64,000 nt of DNA from Tetramitus jugosus (lineage: Eukaryota; Heterolobosea; Eutetramitea; Acrasida; Vahlkampfiidae), in contig OW569359.1 of the NCBI GenBank assembly GCA_937625935.1, forward strand, positions 62,001-126,000, given 5' to 3'. The position numbers were made by a program, and so were the translations under genes. Of the stretch, positions 20,598 through 30,918 are shown piece after piece (positions within the stretch are counted from its first letter, which is position 1; every line of letters begins with the position of its first letter). The notes under the pieces were generated by a model. It did not search any database and was not told where the DNA came from. It saw nothing but the letters and a program-made list of their open reading frames with translations.

Positions 20598-21098
20598 CTG
20601 ATAGCTAGTTGTTGTTTAGGATGTCTTTTGAACTGATTGTTGTGATCTGGATGTTGCAACCTAAATTCTGATGAACATTTATAGTTCTTGTCAGGAATGC
20701 AGGATCCTTCGTTTCTGAACCAGTTCCTGCAAAAGCCTGAAGCAACAGCTCGCTGATAGAACTCGTTTACGCAAGACATCCCGCAATGTTCCCGGAGAAA
20801 AAAAAATTCCTTTTTCAGAATTTTCGTGTCCGTTCCAGAAATTTGAGGAATTGGTTCACAACCACAAATGCATTTGATCTTCTCTTCTCCGACTGTCCTT
20901 CAATTGATATCATCGCAACAGCGTGTTGCATTATCCCTTTCTATTGAAGCGTCCCAGCAGGTTATCTGTTGCTCAGCTGTTTTTTGTTAATACTCCAAGT
21001 CAATCCATATCATGCAGATCATGTAGTGGGTATCTAAAATCATAGAACAGTCAGAAGAGGTGAACAAGCAAGTAGAGAAGCATATGAGATTGTTTTTT
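20598..21098. promoter_or_regulatory. Upstream region with block shared by membrane-family copies 1 and 2
   Basis: The part at about 20680-20805 matches about 23675-23766, the region upstream of copy 2, around CCTTCGTTTC, a following GGTTCCTGC-like word, then ATCCCGC and a TCCCCGG/TTCCCGG word, with similar spacing from the two start codons. The block is probably a co-duplicated promoter or 5' UTR. The remainder shows no gene. Confidence 0.45.
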
Positions 21099-22112
21099 TT
21101 ACTTCTTTGGTGTGATGTCTACGCTCGCTGTGATTCTTAATTTACTCCTTTTGGTGAAAAGCTCGGTACTTCCAGAGAAGTAGAGAGTGCCTGGTAAGAC
21201 ATCATCAAGCAGTAGGGAGGAACTGATGGATGTCCCTTCACGAATATAGTCATATGCCTTCTGTTTGTAGTTGTGAGTAGTTGGATACTGCAACTCTGTG
21301 TTTGGAGAAGCATAGAGTCCACTGACCAGAGTATTGGTAAAGTCAACATTGACTGTGAATGTGATATTGACTCTAGATCGCTGATTAATGTTTGGAACCT
21401 TGAAGAACACGTATGGATTTTCTCCAGCAAGTTGATGATCTTCAATATCGACTGTAACAACAGGCTTGTCAAACACAACTACCTTGTTGTATGATCCTTC
21501 TGTTGTCACATACAAACGAAGATCACCTGGAGCATCCACTGTAAGGTAGAATGGAACATAGTAGGTGTTGGCTGGTTTCTGAAAGGCAAATGTTACATTC
21601 TGTCCAAATGCTTTCATCTCATAGTTGTGTTCACTCGGATTTCCAGATTTTGTGGACAGGTACATGCCGAATGGAGGAGCAGCACTGGATCCATTGTAGA
21701 ATGTCAGCGCTGCAATTTCAGTAAACTCTTCAAATGCCATCTCTAGGATCAAGTGTCTACTCTTTGAGGAAAGTTGAATGTTTTCTTGTGCTCCAAATGA
21801 CTCCAGGAAGAGGTAACTGGCATCTTTAGGTACATCAGAAGGCATGCAGAAGGTATTAACCGGTGAAGCCAACGGAAAATCAGTTGTGCATGCAACACAA
21901 GCTGTCATTCCATATTGATTGGTAATGGTATTTCCAGTACACTGATAAGTGTTATCATCACCAGGACAGTAATATCCACGATTACAATAAGCACATTCTC
22001 CTTTGAACCAAGGACGAGGCTGGTACCAGTATTGACCTTTTGGACATGTTGCTGTGCAGAGAGCTAGAGAGGCTAGTAACAACAATACAGTAAAAAACAC
22101 GATAGACTTCAT
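21099..22112 (-). CDS. Secreted Cys-rich/beta-sandwich protein
   Basis: A 337-residue protein with a clear signal peptide (MKSIVFFTVLLLLASLALCTA). The first 75 mature residues carry ten cysteines in a GCC2/GCC3 or ephrin-receptor-like spacing (CPKGQYWYQ, CAYCNRGYYCPGDD, CVACTTDFP). The rest, about 100-337, is beta-rich with repeated patterns such as YVPFYLTVDAPGDLRLYV and likely N-glycosylation sites (NVT, NIT). No membrane anchor is seen at the C-terminus, so the protein is probably secreted or peripherally bound. Exact function unknown. It sits between two copies of the 413-residue membrane family. Confidence 0.7.
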   Translation of the reverse strand: MKSIVFFTVLLLLASLALCTATCPKGQYWYQPRPWFKGECAYCNRGYYCPGDDNTYQCTGNTITNQYGMTACVACTTDFPLASPVNTFCMPSDVPKDASYLFLESFGAQENIQLSSKSRHLILEMAFEEFTEIAALTFYNGSSAAPPFGMYLSTKSGNPSEHNYEMKAFGQNVTFAFQKPANTYYVPFYLTVDAPGDLRLYVTTEGSYNKVVVFDKPVVTVDIEDHQLAGENPYVFFKVPNINQRSRVNITFTVNVDFTNTLVSGLYASPNTELQYPTTHNYKQKAYDYIREGTSISSSLLLDDVLPGTLYFSGSTELFTKRSKLRITASVDITPKK

Positions 22113-22293
22113 TCTGATTTGTTTTGTTGTTGGTCAACAAATCAGTTTGAGTTTCAAGTTCGTGGTTATCTTGACTCCGGAGTCGGTATCAGAACTCCAC
22201 TTTCGGAGTTGTGTGGTGACGTTGACAAAGTAATTCTAACCAAACTGTTTAATAAGGAAATAGTACGTAAGGAAGAGAGGTGGGTGTTGAAAA

Positions 22294-23607
22294 TTAGTTC
22301 TTTCTCATCTGCATAACATCGTCATGCATGATACCTGAATCGAAAGAAACAGAATGGAGGAAGACCAAGCGAATTGCTGTGCAGAGTAAAGGCACACACA
22401 GTTGCAAGTGAAACAGCAACACATTGGAGACCAACACCGGATTGCCAAGCATCACACCAATGACCCATAGATTGAAGAATAGATTGGCCTTTTGGATTCC
22501 CGTAACGAGTTGAACACTTGGATAGTAGATGAGAACGAGATAATTGAGGAGGACAAAGAACCACACCATCACACTCATCAACATATGGCTTTGATATGAG
22601 CTGATGTTGGAGTCAAAGTTACTCATCAATTGTGGGAGAATACAGAGAGTAATGATAATGGGCTCAACCATGAGTATTGTCTTCCAAGTGGAGGGAGTTT
22701 CATCATTTTCTTTGTAATGATGACAAGGTTCCGAGGATAGAGACTTGAGATAATCTATATCAGACTTCGAACCTTCCTTCTTGAAAAGATCAATATCTTG
22801 GTCGATTTGTTGGCTGGACCACCCAAAAATGCCACTTCTCCTGCCCTGGTCGTTGCGGTAGTGGTCGTATAGCACACAGATGGACAGTCGCCCAGGTACA
22901 CCACTCATGAACTCTGCTCCTGCACATATTGGAAGTGCAAAAATTCCAGCAAGAAAGTAAGGGCCTCTTTCGGCCTTGGATCCAAACTTATTATCAGTAG
23001 ATTTTAAGAAGCTGAAGGATCTTGGAGGAATCAAAGATTCCTCATTGTGTCCAAAAACTCTGGCAGAGGTGCCCACAAACAAACCGAAGATGATCACTAG
23101 TTCCCACCAGACTGGCATCATGGAAGAACATAGGAGAGATAGGAGGAAAAAGGTTGTATAGCTCACAATCGCAGTAATGGTGAACTCAAGATCCTTCTCA
23201 CGGTTACCCTTTCTTTCACAAAACAAAATGATTACTTGGAGGATCACAGCAAGCAGAGGTAATGTTGAGATTCCAAAACAGACGTAGTTGCCAAGAGTGA
23301 ACCAAGGGAGGAGGTAGTCGCCGAGAACAAACCAACAGAAGTAGTTGCTGAGAGAAAACCAACAGAATGTATCCGAGACAAAGGAGATATCATGAAACTT
23401 CTTGGAACAAGGGCTTTCATGGTAGGTTTTGTAGATTAGGTACTGAGCTTTGAAGTTTTGGAGACCAAAGTTCTTTCTGATGAACAGAACGTCAGGAACC
23501 GAGATGATTTTGGCAACATCATTGGATAAAATGGAAGAAGTGATATAGATGGCAACACTTGACATGACAAGAGCAGAAAAACACACGAGAATAACAGTTA
23601 GTATCAT
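22294..23607 (-). CDS. Multi-pass membrane protein, 413-residue family, copy 2
   Basis: A 437-residue paralogue starting at the ATG at 23607 (MILTVILVC), which aligns with the starts of the other copies; an ATG 63 bases further upstream is also in frame. It has an extra insertion after the third segment, a tandem-like run of FCWFSLSNYFCWFVLGDYLL and WFTLGNYVCF that looks like a duplicated transmembrane piece. The C-terminal third, ending MHDDVMQMRKN, is almost identical to copies 1 and 3. Function unknown. Confidence 0.75.
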   Translation of the reverse strand: MILTVILVCFSALVMSSVAIYITSSILSNDVAKIISVPDVLFIRKNFGLQNFKAQYLIYKTYHESPCSKKFHDISFVSDTFCWFSLSNYFCWFVLGDYLLPWFTLGNYVCFGISTLPLLAVILQVIILFCERKGNREKDLEFTITAIVSYTTFFLLSLLCSSMMPVWWELVIIFGLFVGTSARVFGHNEESLIPPRSFSFLKSTDNKFGSKAERGPYFLAGIFALPICAGAEFMSGVPGRLSICVLYDHYRNDQGRRSGIFGWSSQQIDQDIDLFKKEGSKSDIDYLKSLSSEPCHHYKENDETPSTWKTILMVEPIIITLCILPQLMSNFDSNISSYQSHMLMSVMVWFFVLLNYLVLIYYPSVQLVTGIQKANLFFNLWVIGVMLGNPVLVSNVLLFHLQLCVPLLCTAIRLVFLHSVSFDSGIMHDDVMQMRKN

Positions 23608-24009
23608 CTTATAGATTGGTTGGGTGTTTAGTTGTTTGTTGTGGTCTAGAGTTGAAAATGAAACCAGCATTTATTGTTCAGAAGTGCAGGACTTCCTTCG
23701 TTTCGGACCGGTTCCTGCGATCCTTAAAATGATTCGCATGATATCCCGCTATGTCCCCGGAAAAAAGAAGAAAAATCCGCAATACACAACACTCTGGTAC
23801 ACATTTCTGATCCGCTATTGATGTTGGAAACACCACTTTCAGAACCGTGGCACCTGTGAAAGTTTCCAATCTACCAGTACAAACCAAGGACTTTCCCAAT
23901 TCAGTAAAAGTGACCTCAACACGAAATCCCGAGATATCGATACACTCACCCATTTCATGACACATTTTCAACTACACCCTTCTATTCAAACTGAACTACT
24001 CTTCAAAAA
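23608..24009. promoter_or_regulatory. Divergent promoter between two membrane-protein families
   Basis: Lies between copy 2 of the 413-residue family (minus) and copy 1 of the 181-residue family (plus). The left part (about 23675-23766) resembles the upstream region of copy 1 at 20680-20805. No separate gene is supported; short frames here have no domain features. Confidence 0.4.
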
Positions 24010-24555
24010 ATGAAACCAATCATTCTTCAAGACCCTCAAAGTTTCTCAAACAGTACCACCTCTATTGTCCTTAACTTGGTTGCCATGACCATATTGGGTG
24101 TGGCGCTGTGCAAGGGTGTGCAAAAGATGAGTCACGAAGAATCATCATCCACTCTCAAAGGACGAGTTCCTTCCTTCTGGCTCAAAATATTCAAGCCTGA
24201 ATTGCCAATTGTTGGATTTACTGTTCTCTATTGGCTCTTCTTCGGAAACCATTTCCACATGACTTCATTTGGCAAAGAAATCAATGCAAATGATCAGTAC
24301 ACCCTGTCAATGCTGGCTGGAGTCACTCTATCCTATGTTGGATTCTTCTACTACGAGGTGCTCAAACAAGAACATCTGGGACTCATGGTAATGTTTCAAC
24401 GAGCTGCACTTATCAGCGACTTGGTCATCATCATTCTCACTCTGTTGAACCAAGGAATATTCGCTTCTCCCTTCATATTTCACACTCAGTTGTCAATGGC
24501 TGTCTTCTGGACAGTTGTTCGATTGGTTTTTCTGAAGTCATCTGTCAAGTCATGA
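24010..24555 (+). CDS. Four-TM membrane protein, 181-residue family, copy 1
   Basis: A 181-residue protein with four or five hydrophobic segments and a conserved cytosolic loop (LKGRVPSFWLKIFKPELPIV). A near-identical paralogue lies at 30919-31464, with the middle about 75 residues the same at protein level. The C-terminal part (FQRAALISDLVII and FHTQLSMAVFWTVVRLVFL) resembles in layout the C-terminal part of the 413-residue family (IQKANLFFNLWVI and FHLQLCVPLLCTAIRLVFL), so the two families may be distantly related. Function unknown. Confidence 0.7.
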   Translation: MKPIILQDPQSFSNSTTSIVLNLVAMTILGVALCKGVQKMSHEESSSTLKGRVPSFWLKIFKPELPIVGFTVLYWLFFGNHFHMTSFGKEINANDQYTLSMLAGVTLSYVGFFYYEVLKQEHLGLMVMFQRAALISDLVIIILTLLNQGIFASPFIFHTQLSMAVFWTVVRLVFLKSSVKS

Positions 24556-24905
24556 GCAAAGAACAAGAAGACACAACACAAACAAAATGAAATTTTATCA
24601 TGACAACACAAGACCAAATTGCATTCCAACTCCAAGTGTATGTTGTGGGATTTTCATCATTTCCTTCCTTGAAATTTTCGGTATTCATTACCGAATGAGG
24701 AAAACAAGGGTTACCCAAATTACTGCTCCTTCCCAAAAAGGATTTTTTCGTTTTGGTTGCGGATATCCTATGTATTGCATGTTAGTGATCAACCACCTTT
24801 CTTCCATTGACGTATTGATGCCGGGAAGTGGATGAAGCGAATCCTGCTTGAAGATAATTGCTCCGTAATTTCATTTTCAATCCCGGTCAGTTCAACACTG
24901 ACAAG
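24556..24905. other. Intergenic, upstream of frameshifted membrane copy 3
   Basis: No gene supported in these 350 bases. Short frames are present on both strands but lack composition or motifs. Confidence 0.3.
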
Positions 24906-26146
24906 ATGATTCAAACTGCTCTTCTCGTGTGTTTTTCTGCTCTGGTAATGACAAGTATTGCCATCTATATCACTTCTTCCATGTTATCCAAGGATGTTGC
25001 CAAGATCATCTCTGTTCCTGACGTTCTGTTCATCAGAAAGAATTTTGGTCTCCAAAACTTCAAGACGCAATACCTAATTTATAGAGCATACCACACTAGT
25101 CCTATCTCCAAGGTGTTGCATGATTTATCCTTCTTCTCTGATGTTTTCTGCTGGTATTCTCTTGGCAATTACATATCATTTGGAATCTCTGTATTGTCTC
25201 TGTTTGTGATGATAATCCAAGTCGTGGTGCTGTGTTGGGAAAGAAGGGGTACCCTATGAAGGATCTTCTGTTTTCCATTACCGTGGTTGTGATCTATTCA
25301 AGTATATTCTTTCTTTCTCTCCATTGGTTAATGAGATGGGAATTGATCATCATCAGTTTGCTAGTCGGTACCTTGGCCAGAGTGTTTGGCCACAACGAAG
25401 AGCCTTTTATTCCTCCAATGTCCTTCAGCTCGTCAGACAATACTGACAAGAAATTTGGACCCAAAGCCGAAAGGAATCCTTACTTTCTTGCTGGAATTTT
25501 CGCGCTTCCAATATGTGCAGGAGCAGAGTTCATGAGTGGTGTTCCCGGAAGACTGCTCATCTGCACTGTTTACGACTACTACACGAGGCACTTGGAAAGT
25601 GACATCTTCGGGTTAACCAGCCAACAAATCGAGGAAGATTTAACTGACTTCAAGGAGCAAGGTTTGAGCACGAAAGTTGATGAGATTGGGTGTCTATCCA
25701 CTTTGGAGCCTGGTCATCATTACAGATCGGATGATGAAATTTCCTCTTATTGGAAGGCGATGTTCATGGTTGAGCCCATTATCATTACTCTCTGTATTCT
25801 CCCACAATTGATGAGTAACTTTGACTCCAACATCAGCTCATATCAAAATTTGATGTTGTTGAGTGTGATGGTGTGGTTCTTTGTCCTCCTCAATTATCTC
25901 GTTCTCATCTACTATCCAAGTGTTCAACTCGTTACGGGAATCCAAAAGGCCAATCTATTCTTCAATCTATGGGTCATTGGTGTGATGCTTGGCAATTCAG
26001 TGTTGGTCTCCAATGTGTTGCTGTTTCACTTGCAACTGTGTGTGCCTCTACTCTGCACAGCAATTCGTTTGATTTTCCTCCATTCTGTTGCTTTCGATTC
26101 AGGTATCATGCACAAAGATGTCATGCAGATAAGAATAATCAACTAA
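24906..26146 (+). pseudogene. 413-residue membrane family, copy 3, frameshifted
   Basis: The first part is open from the ATG at 24906 (MIQTALLVCF) to a stop at 25259. The family sequence then continues in another frame from about 25240 to 26146. The shift falls in or next to the AAGAAGGGGTACC tract near 25241-25252, where the paralogues read ERKGNREKDL. Both halves are otherwise intact and very close to copy 1, including the shared 3' third, so the break is recent or a one-base assembly error. No GT-AG intron is needed to explain it. Topology and unknown function as for the other copies. Confidence 0.7.
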
Positions 26147-27194
26147 CAGCCGATCGGTTGTGGGAAGTCCATCGTGGTTGACCTGCGTTCCACCCGCATC
26201 TCAACCGGGGAAATCTTGTAATTAAAAGGCTCCTCCTTCCCATGTTGTATAAATTGACTGTTATGATTTCATGTCAAACAAAACTGTGAGATCCGAAGGT
26301 TTTACAGCAGGAGATACTGTTTATCAAGAAAGAATCTCTTCTCCAAGGAATCTTCTGTAATCGTTTCATCGTCAATGGATCATATTCTTGTTCGTCTGAT
26401 TCGTCAGTTACATAAGTACTGCTGTCTGGAATATTCTGGTTTAATGGATATCTCATTGTCTCCCAATACCCGTGTGTATATATCGCGGCCAAATCCACTA
26501 TGACCGACAATACTATTATTCAACTTTCCATAGTCAGGTGGTTTGAAGTAGCTATTATGCAATATCATAGCTGTCGAGTAAGGAACTACCTTTTCTTATG
26601 CTATTGGTGCAGTAAGTGTTTTGTTTGGAAACCAATTTAAAGCGTCGATAAATATTCCTTTTGACATCTCTGCTAGAAGATCATCCATCAAACTTAGTTG
26701 TTCTCCTGTTTTGTTTACCGCCAAACTTGAGATAAAACGATGCAAATGCTCTTAGCGAGTTAGTGTATGGTTTCCTTGATCCCAGATTAGGAGAAGAAAC
26801 AAGAGTTACTCCAACTGGTGTCAATCTGGGACGAAAGAATGTATCCTCATACAATAACTTGATAACATAACGAGAGATCAACCCTCCTCATAAATGACCA
26901 CATACACTAAACAGTATATTCCTGTATTTTGCGAGATGTAAATAGAAGAACGATCTTATTTCATCAAACAAGCGTTCTACCCAAATATCTATTCCACAAT
27001 CTGTCCCTCTCGCAGTGACAGCAGAGTTCAATATATGAACACCTGGAATAGCGTGATTCAATGCCAATCTAAGGGTTTCCATATGGTCTGGCGAAGCGAA
27101 GTTTCCATGAGCAAGGACTGTAAAGTAAGTGATCATTTGCGACCAACAGGTGTTTGATGTACAATATCTTGGAAATCCTGTTTTAATGTCTTCA
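26147..27194. other. Decayed or non-coding accessory stretch
   Basis: No intact gene. Three short minus-strand frames (27214-26888, 26881-26681, 26510-26274) follow each other with stops between them and have some protein-like composition (for example ILNSAVTARGTDCGIDIWVE). They lie directly downstream of an AP2-like frame on the same strand, so they may be the rest of a broken gene. Confidence 0.35.
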
Positions 27195-27419
27195 TTATCT
27201 ACAGATACACCCATACTCTATCTCTCGTTGTTTACACCATTGTATTGCTGCTTCAAATCCTTCGTTGGTGTTCGGAAAGCTTTTTGTTTTCCCTTCACGA
27301 CCGATTCTTGCAGACACATATGCTGATTTGTGTTTAGGTCTGACGACACATACACCTTTGACACCGCTGGTATTGTCACTGCGCATTCTTGTATTTGTGA
27401 CGTTTACGCTCTGAGGCAC
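27195..27419 (-). pseudogene. AP2-like DNA-binding domain remnant
   Basis: A 74-codon frame with the AP2 pattern found at the C-terminus of HNH endonucleases of phages and large DNA viruses, and in plant ERF proteins: RSDNTSGVKGVCV, then AYVSARIGREGKTKSFPNT, and a helix GFEAAIQWCKQRE. No HNH or other nuclease domain is seen next to it. Downstream on the same strand the frame shifts and stops accumulate to about 26274. It could be a decayed mobile endonuclease or viral-derived gene, or one exon of a gene I cannot assemble. Confidence 0.45.
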
Positions 27420-27469
27420 TCTAGCTGTGCATTTGTTTTACAGAGAAAATACCGCACAAATTAACAAAC

Positions 27470-27670
27470 ATGTCAACATCAATAATACTGAAAGTGTTAA
27501 TCCAACTCTGTTTGGTTACCATACTGTTCGTATATATATTCTCTTACAAACAACTATTGAATTTGCATGAATACCAGATCACAAGAGAAGCGACTTTGGA
27601 AGAACAGGAGACTATTTCACAGATTGTCTGTGATCTTACTATACTTCATCTGAATACAGAAAAGAGGTAA
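27470..27670 (+). CDS. Possible short membrane-anchored peptide
   Basis: A 66-codon frame with an ATG start and a strong hydrophobic first segment (VLIQLCLVTILFVYIFSY) followed by an acidic tail. It has no paralogue in the window and may be the start of a broken gene, since the following 450 bases contain no continuation I can support. Confidence 0.2.
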   Translation: MSTSIILKVLIQLCLVTILFVYIFSYKQLLNLHEYQITREATLEEQETISQIVCDLTILHLNTEKR

Positions 27671-28139
27671 CACATCAGCTCTATTCATCAACACGTTGAA
27701 TATTTTGGCAATGAATTTACGAAGAAATCTCGCGACACAATAATAGCAAAGATGTCTTTAGATTGTGTGTCTCGTTTCCAAGAAGTTACATTCGATGCAA
27801 CATATCTTTACAGCATGGATTAAGTCTGCATGGATATGCTCCGTACTTTTCAAGAATTGCTGGATCGATGGAAGTCTTTCTCAAACCATCTGTTCGATCT
27901 GAGTGAATTCCTGAATGACATTATTTGATACTGTAGACTGATATTTGGTAACAATTGCATGATTAACTTCTGGCAAAGTTGCAGTAAACACAGAACAAAC
28001 ATTCTCACAACAAACGAATGAACAAGATCACCAACAATGCCAGCTTCTTAGTATTGAGAATATAATCACTCTGGTAAAACAATAGTGGTGATGAGGTTGA
28101 TCCCATGCCAGAACTTTACGGTGGTGTATTTTGTGATAA
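27671..28139. other. Intergenic, no gene seen
   Basis: About 470 bases with many stops in all frames and no recognised motifs or repeats. Confidence 0.3.
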
Positions 28140-29021
28140 TTAGTTGAACTCAGCGTTCAGAGCTGAATCATCATCGCCCTTCAGAACATCGCTTAACACT
28201 ACATCAAGATCTTCAATAAATTGCTCATGTTCCTCCAATGTAGGTGCAAACTTCTTACCTGCAATGTTTCTTAAAGCAATTTCTACTTCTTCTTCACTCA
28301 ACTCCATAAGCAATGATTCGAGGTAGCTCGGTTCATAATTCACACCTGACTCAAGATGTTTCCTAATGTCGTTATATATAGATGGATGATATCTATACAT
28401 TAACTCAAAAACTTTGCTTCTAACACAGTAAACAGATGCCGCCAATTTTTCGTAATCAAGATGTTGGAGTGTCTCACTCACAGACGAATCAGAGATTGAT
28501 AATGAGCAGATCAAGTGGTTATCTTTTTCTGGAAATATAGATACATCAACTGCCAACTTGAGCACGCTCTCGCCAAACATGAACTCGTAAACGCGTCTCT
28601 GCACTTGAAACTCAGCCACTCTCGCCAATAAAGATATGTCTATAGGACAATAACTCTTTAACACTTCTAATGAATCGGCGTCGATCTTTCTATACTTAAT
28701 ACCCCTAAACATACTTTCAACATTATCCTTTAAGCCATATCTACCATTCACTTCTTTCAACCATATGTTATGCTCCTTCATCAATCGAAAATCTTCCGTG
28801 TCCAAAAAGTATTCAGTATAGGTATTAGTTGTTGGCTTGAGTGATAATAGAATCGAAATGAGCCAGTCAGGAAGACCAAACCTGTACTTTTGAATGGAGG
28901 AAGTGTTTGTAGTGGTTTCCCTTTGCTGACTAGTGATAGTGACGAAGTCATCCCAGCTTTTAGGAAGACTTGCTTTGGTGATTATGTGTTGAATTCGCAC
29001 GGGTTTGCTATGTCCTGCCAT
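28140..29021 (-). CDS. CYTH-like (thiamine triphosphatase-like) protein, tentative
   Basis: A 293-residue intact frame. Residues about 69-100 (YFLDTEDFRLMKEHNIWLKEVNGRYGLK) follow the CYTH pattern of an early DT motif, a Leu-rich helix and an alternating basic strand, as in thiamine triphosphatases. A later strand LAVDVSIFPEKDNHL and an acidic C-terminal half fit the tunnel fold loosely. The N-terminal ExExK signature is not present (PVRIQHIITK instead), so activity is doubtful. It could be an inactive relative or an unrelated helical protein. Confidence 0.45.
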   Translation of the reverse strand: MAGHSKPVRIQHIITKASLPKSWDDFVTITSQQRETTTNTSSIQKYRFGLPDWLISILLSLKPTTNTYTEYFLDTEDFRLMKEHNIWLKEVNGRYGLKDNVESMFRGIKYRKIDADSLEVLKSYCPIDISLLARVAEFQVQRRVYEFMFGESVLKLAVDVSIFPEKDNHLICSLSISDSSVSETLQHLDYEKLAASVYCVRSKVFELMYRYHPSIYNDIRKHLESGVNYEPSYLESLLMELSEEEVEIALRNIAGKKFAPTLEEHEQFIEDLDVVLSDVLKGDDDSALNAEFN

Positions 29022-29391
29022 TGTTGTTGTTTTTGTCCGTTACACAATTTTGATTGGCTAATTATGCATCATACGCTTCAACAGTTTGCTGCTGCGATTC
29101 AACATGGTTGTGCTCGTGGTACTATCTATGATGCTACTAGGACTACGAAGAAGAATTGACCCCTCCGGTATCAAGAGATTGATGATCGTTAGTAATTCCA
29201 AGTGCAACGTAAATAGTTCAGGATTGAATGAATTGGTTTCATACAATGATAATGAAAGGAATTGGAACAACTACAGGTTACTTCAGATTGGCAAAACAGA
29301 GCTGCAATTGGAAGCAGGAAGAATTCCAAAAGTCTACAACGGTGCTGAAGACGAGTTGCCGAGATTACTTTTAAGCTTTAAATCATACGTA

Positions 29392-30745
29392 TTTTTTTTT
29401 CCATACAACCATGCGCAAGCACACGATTGCTCATTTATTGACTTCAGCTGAAGCAGATTGTTGTGACTTCAGCTGAAGCACACGATTGCTCATTTATTGA
29501 CTTGTTTTGTGAGTGACTACCCGTAGGGCGTCATTCACTCTTCTTCTCGTGTTGTCCCCGACGGTGGACCACAGGTTGGAAGAATCACTCTGGTGAGTGG
29601 TTTGGTTGATGCCCTTCATCAAAGGGTGTAACCTTGTAGTAGGACCGTCAATGGACACAGAGCCATCTGTTGTTGGTTTCTTGTTTTGGGCCTTGTTGCT
29701 CATCAGATCACCCAGTGTGATCCTAGCACTCCTCTTCTTGTTGTCATTGAGTTGTGGACTTTGAATCTCCTTTTCGGAGTCGTCCACATCCACAATGACT
29801 GGTTCGTCCTCAGTCAAACCATACCTTTTGCGTGCAGCAGCCAGCTCCATTGCAGCAATTTCCTTTTTCACCCTGGCGAACACTGGAGAAGTGGCATTCA
29901 CTTGCTCCAGAATTCACCGGTTCTCCGTACTGAGCTGCACAACAGGCACTGATGGCAGTGGTGTTGCTACAGTCCTCTGTTCTAGTGGCTCCCATAGCTC
30001 AGTAGCAGTGCTTTGGGCAACTTCTTGTTCCGGTATTGGAACCGGTTTGTTGCCCACTTGACCCTTTGTCTTTCCCAATTCCTTGGTGAGTTCTGTGACC
30101 TGTCGACGCAGTCCGTCAACCACCGTCAGCAGCTCCTCGTACATCTTTGTCAACCTCTTGTTGACAGCATTGAGAGGATCATGTGGTCTCTTGACGTATC
30201 GAGTGACCGTGGCTTTTACCTTGTTCTTTCCACTGAGCACTGCTCGTGCATAGGTTTCATCACCCATGACCACGAATGCAGTGTCACGCTTCTTGAGCAC
30301 ACTGGCAACCTTCTCAGGCCCCAGTAGCTTCTTGATGTTGTCCACTGACATGTTCTTCATGTCATGAACGACCACCTTTCTTGTGCAATCGACACTGCGC
30401 TTGGGTGCAGCAGTGCTGTTGCCAGTCCTCCTCTCTTTGTTGAAGAACTCAACACACTCATAGATGCGGTCATCCTTGACCGTCCCCCATGCAACAAAGC
30501 GTTGCTGGCCTTTCCTCTTGATGACTTGGACTCGGTTGAGCCAGTCACCAAACTCCTCTCCTATCTTTCTTGCCAAAGATGACTGAGAGACACCACCATT
30601 ACCGTTGCCAGTAATGGCGACCTCTCTGTCACTTGGCGCAGAGCCTTTCCGTGCCGTGGTCACATAACGGTTATTGCCGTATTCCTTTAAGGCCACCAAT
30701 TTTGTTGAATCACCAAATATGTGATGCCGTTTTTTTGTGTTTTTG
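29392..30745 (-). mobile_element. Non-LTR retroelement copy A (ORF1-like), 5' truncated
   Basis: A minus-strand insertion. Its 3' end is marked by a T-run at about 29391-29400 (a poly(A) tail on the minus strand). It is flanked by AATCATACGTA at 29381-29391 and AATGATACGTA at 30746-30756, a 10/11 candidate target-site duplication. The 3' region carries a tandem duplication of about 59 nt including CACGATTGCTCATTTATTG. It is very close to the copy at 52283-53169 but longer at the 5' end. It ends about 30 bp before tRNA-Val, in the opposite orientation. Only an ORF1-like protein is encoded, with no reverse transcriptase. Confidence 0.8.
29494..30699 (-). pseudogene. ORF1-like RNA-binding protein of retroelement A, one stop
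   Basis: One reading frame of about 400 codons, open upstream to the element boundary without an ATG and broken once by TGA at 29914-29916 where copy B has CAA. Residues KVVVHDMKNMSVDNIKKLLG and TAFVVMGDETYARAVL resemble the beta-alpha-beta pattern of an RRM. A coiled coil follows (RLTKMYEELLTVVDGLRRQV), then a basic, Ser-rich tail. This layout fits ORF1 proteins of L1-type elements, which coat the RNA. No zinc knuckle is seen. Confidence 0.7.
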
Positions 30746-30785
30746 AATGATACGTAAATTAATGGTCCAGATCCGTAAAATATCA

Positions 30786-30859
30786 GCGGTTGTAGATCAG
30801 TTGGTTAGATCGTGAGCTTAACACGCTCAAGGTCGCCGGTTCGATCCCGGTCAATCGTA
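30786..30859 (+). tRNA. tRNA-Val (AAC)
   Basis: A 74-nt cloverleaf: acceptor GCGGTTG with CAATCGT (G-T closings at two positions), D stem GATC/GATC, anticodon stem TGAGC/GCTCA with loop TTAACAC giving anticodon AAC, and T arm GCCGG-TTCGATC-CCGGT. B-box GGTTCGATCCC is canonical. A Pol III terminator of six Ts follows at about 30864-30869. No intron. Confidence 0.95.
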
Positions 30860-30918
30860 CATGTTTTTTCATTTTAAGGAAAGTCTCTTAGTTTAATTAC
30901 TGTTTATTCAATGGCTTC

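Noticed and set aside
29086-29451. 121-codon plus-strand frame
   Set aside because: Its second half reads through the poly(T) and tail of retroelement A on the wrong strand, so it is a chance frame.
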